Source: Streptococcus oralis (GTDB taxonomy: Bacteria; Bacillota; Bacilli; Lactobacillales; Streptococcaceae). Taken from it: a stretch of 64,000 bases of DNA. The translations under genes and the position numbers were made by a program. The notes under the pieces were generated by a model that ran no database searches, had not been told where the DNA came from, and saw nothing but the letters and a program-made list of their open reading frames with translations. The stretch spans positions 682,001 to 746,000 of the forward strand of contig NZ_CP019562.1 of NCBI RefSeq assembly GCF_001983955.1, read 5' to 3'. Position 1 is the first letter of the stretch; each line of letters begins with the position of its first letter. Shown in pieces: positions 63,401 through 64,000 of the stretch.

Positions 63401-64000
63401 ATGGCGAACCCCAAGTATAAACGTATTTTAATCAAGTTATCAGGTGAAGCCCTTGCCGGTGAACGTGGCGTAGGGATTGATATCCAAACAGTTCAAACAA
63501 TCGCAAAAGAGATTCAAGAAGTTCATAGCTTAGGTATCGAAATTGCCCTTGTTATTGGTGGAGGAAATCTCTGGCGCGGAGAACCTGCTGCAGAAGCAGG
63601 AATGGACCGCGTTCAGGCTGATTACACTGGAATGCTTGGGACCGTGATGAATGCTCTTGTGATGGCAGATTCATTGCAACAAGTTGGTGTCGATACGCGT
63701 GTACAAACAGCCATTGCCATGCAACAAGTGGCAGAACCTTATGTACGTGGACGTGCTCTTCGCCACCTTGAAAAAGGCCGTATTGTTATCTTTGGTGCTG
63801 GTATTGGTTCACCTTACTTCTCAACAGATACAACAGCAGCCCTTCGTGCAGCTGAAATCGAAGCGGATGCCATCCTTATGGCTAAAAATGGCGTAGACGG
63901 TGTTTACAATGCCGATCCTAAGAAAGACAAAACTGCCGTTAAGTTTGAAGAATTGACCCACCGTGACGTTATCAATAAAGGTCTTCGTATCATGGACTCA
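63401..64000 (+). CDS. pyrH: UMP kinase (partial, runs off the window)
   Basis: The first 200 residues are present. Converts UMP to UDP, linking de novo pyrimidine synthesis to nucleic acids. It opens [20 protein letters not shown] and shows [10 protein letters not shown], the [12 protein letters not shown] block and [14 protein letters not shown], all typical of bacterial hexameric PyrH. SD AAAGGAGAG; -10 TGATAAAAT upstream. Confidence 0.97.
   Translation, partial: MANPKYKRILIKLSGEALAGERGVGIDIQTVQTIAKEIQEVHSLGIEIALVIGGGNLWRGEPAAEAGMDRVQADYTGMLGTVMNALVMADSLQQVGVDTRVQTAIAMQQVAEPYVRGRALRHLEKGRIVIFGAGIGSPYFSTDTTAALRAAEIEADAILMAKNGVDGVYNADPKKDKTAVKFEELTHRDVINKGLRIMDS

Overview
The window is Gram-positive, low-GC chromosomal DNA from a streptococcus of the mitis group (S. 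mitis / S. oralis / S. pneumoniae relatives). Direct evidence: the tmRNA encodes the tag AKNNTSYALAA; protein families such as CppA, CpsY-type LysR, Pde2-type DHH phosphodiesterase and short ThiI look pneumococcus-like from memory; promoters are mostly extended -10 (TGnTATAAT) and most genes end in clear intrinsic terminators. About 60 protein genes, one tmRNA and two tRNAs (Ser-GGA, Arg-CCT) are visible.

Layout. 1-7.2 kb: end of an amino-acid ABC transporter, DUF4059 protein, trxB, then rlmB and def on the minus strand, a CapA-like protein, a Cof phosphatase, an SGNH hydrolase, ssrA and tRNA-Ser. 7.3-13.4 kb: fructose operon fruR-fruK-fruA with a perfect cre site, then ftsK. 13.4-24.3 kb: cysteine desulfurase and thiI, two esterase-like hydrolases with an ATP-grasp ligase, an aquaglyceroporin, cppA, a serine hydrolase, a DMT exporter, and uraA behind a PyrR-type attenuator. 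24.4-30.5 kb: a tandem 50-bp repeat array, rsmG, lemA-htpX, an antibiotic-resistance-like ABC-F gene with an attenuator leader, DUF177 and nth. 30.5-37 kb: pyrR-pyrB-carA-carB with a PyrR attenuator and a highly structured 447-bp carA-carB gap. 37-43 kb: mntH broken by an in-frame TGA, rpmE2, pde2, fldA, chorismate mutase, two crcB genes and rplS with its L19 leader.

43.1-46.5 kb is accessory. A degraded tyrosine integrase sits next to tRNA-Arg, followed by small unknown genes, two HTH regulators, a DUF4145 protein and a YjzC-like protein. Two of the minus-strand genes share a near-identical promoter/hairpin cassette. At the far end is the most interesting feature: an orphan type II-A CRISPR leader with its own consensus promoter, the diagnostic ATTTGAG leader end, one CRISPR repeat that degenerates at its 3' end, and a terminator, with no spacers and no cas genes in the window.

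46.5-64 kb returns to core genes: Cof phosphatase, HD hydrolase, DUF1934, DEAD helicase, Gfo/Idh/MocA oxidoreductase, YoaK, the rplU-prp-rpmA operon (Prp protease next to its L27 substrate), cpsY, lspA-rluD, proBAC, tmk-holB-yabA-rsmI, trmFO and the start of pyrH. Pyrimidine metabolism recurs across the window (uraA, pyrR, pyrB, carAB, pyrH), with PyrR as the likely shared regulator of uraA and pyrR-pyrB-carA.
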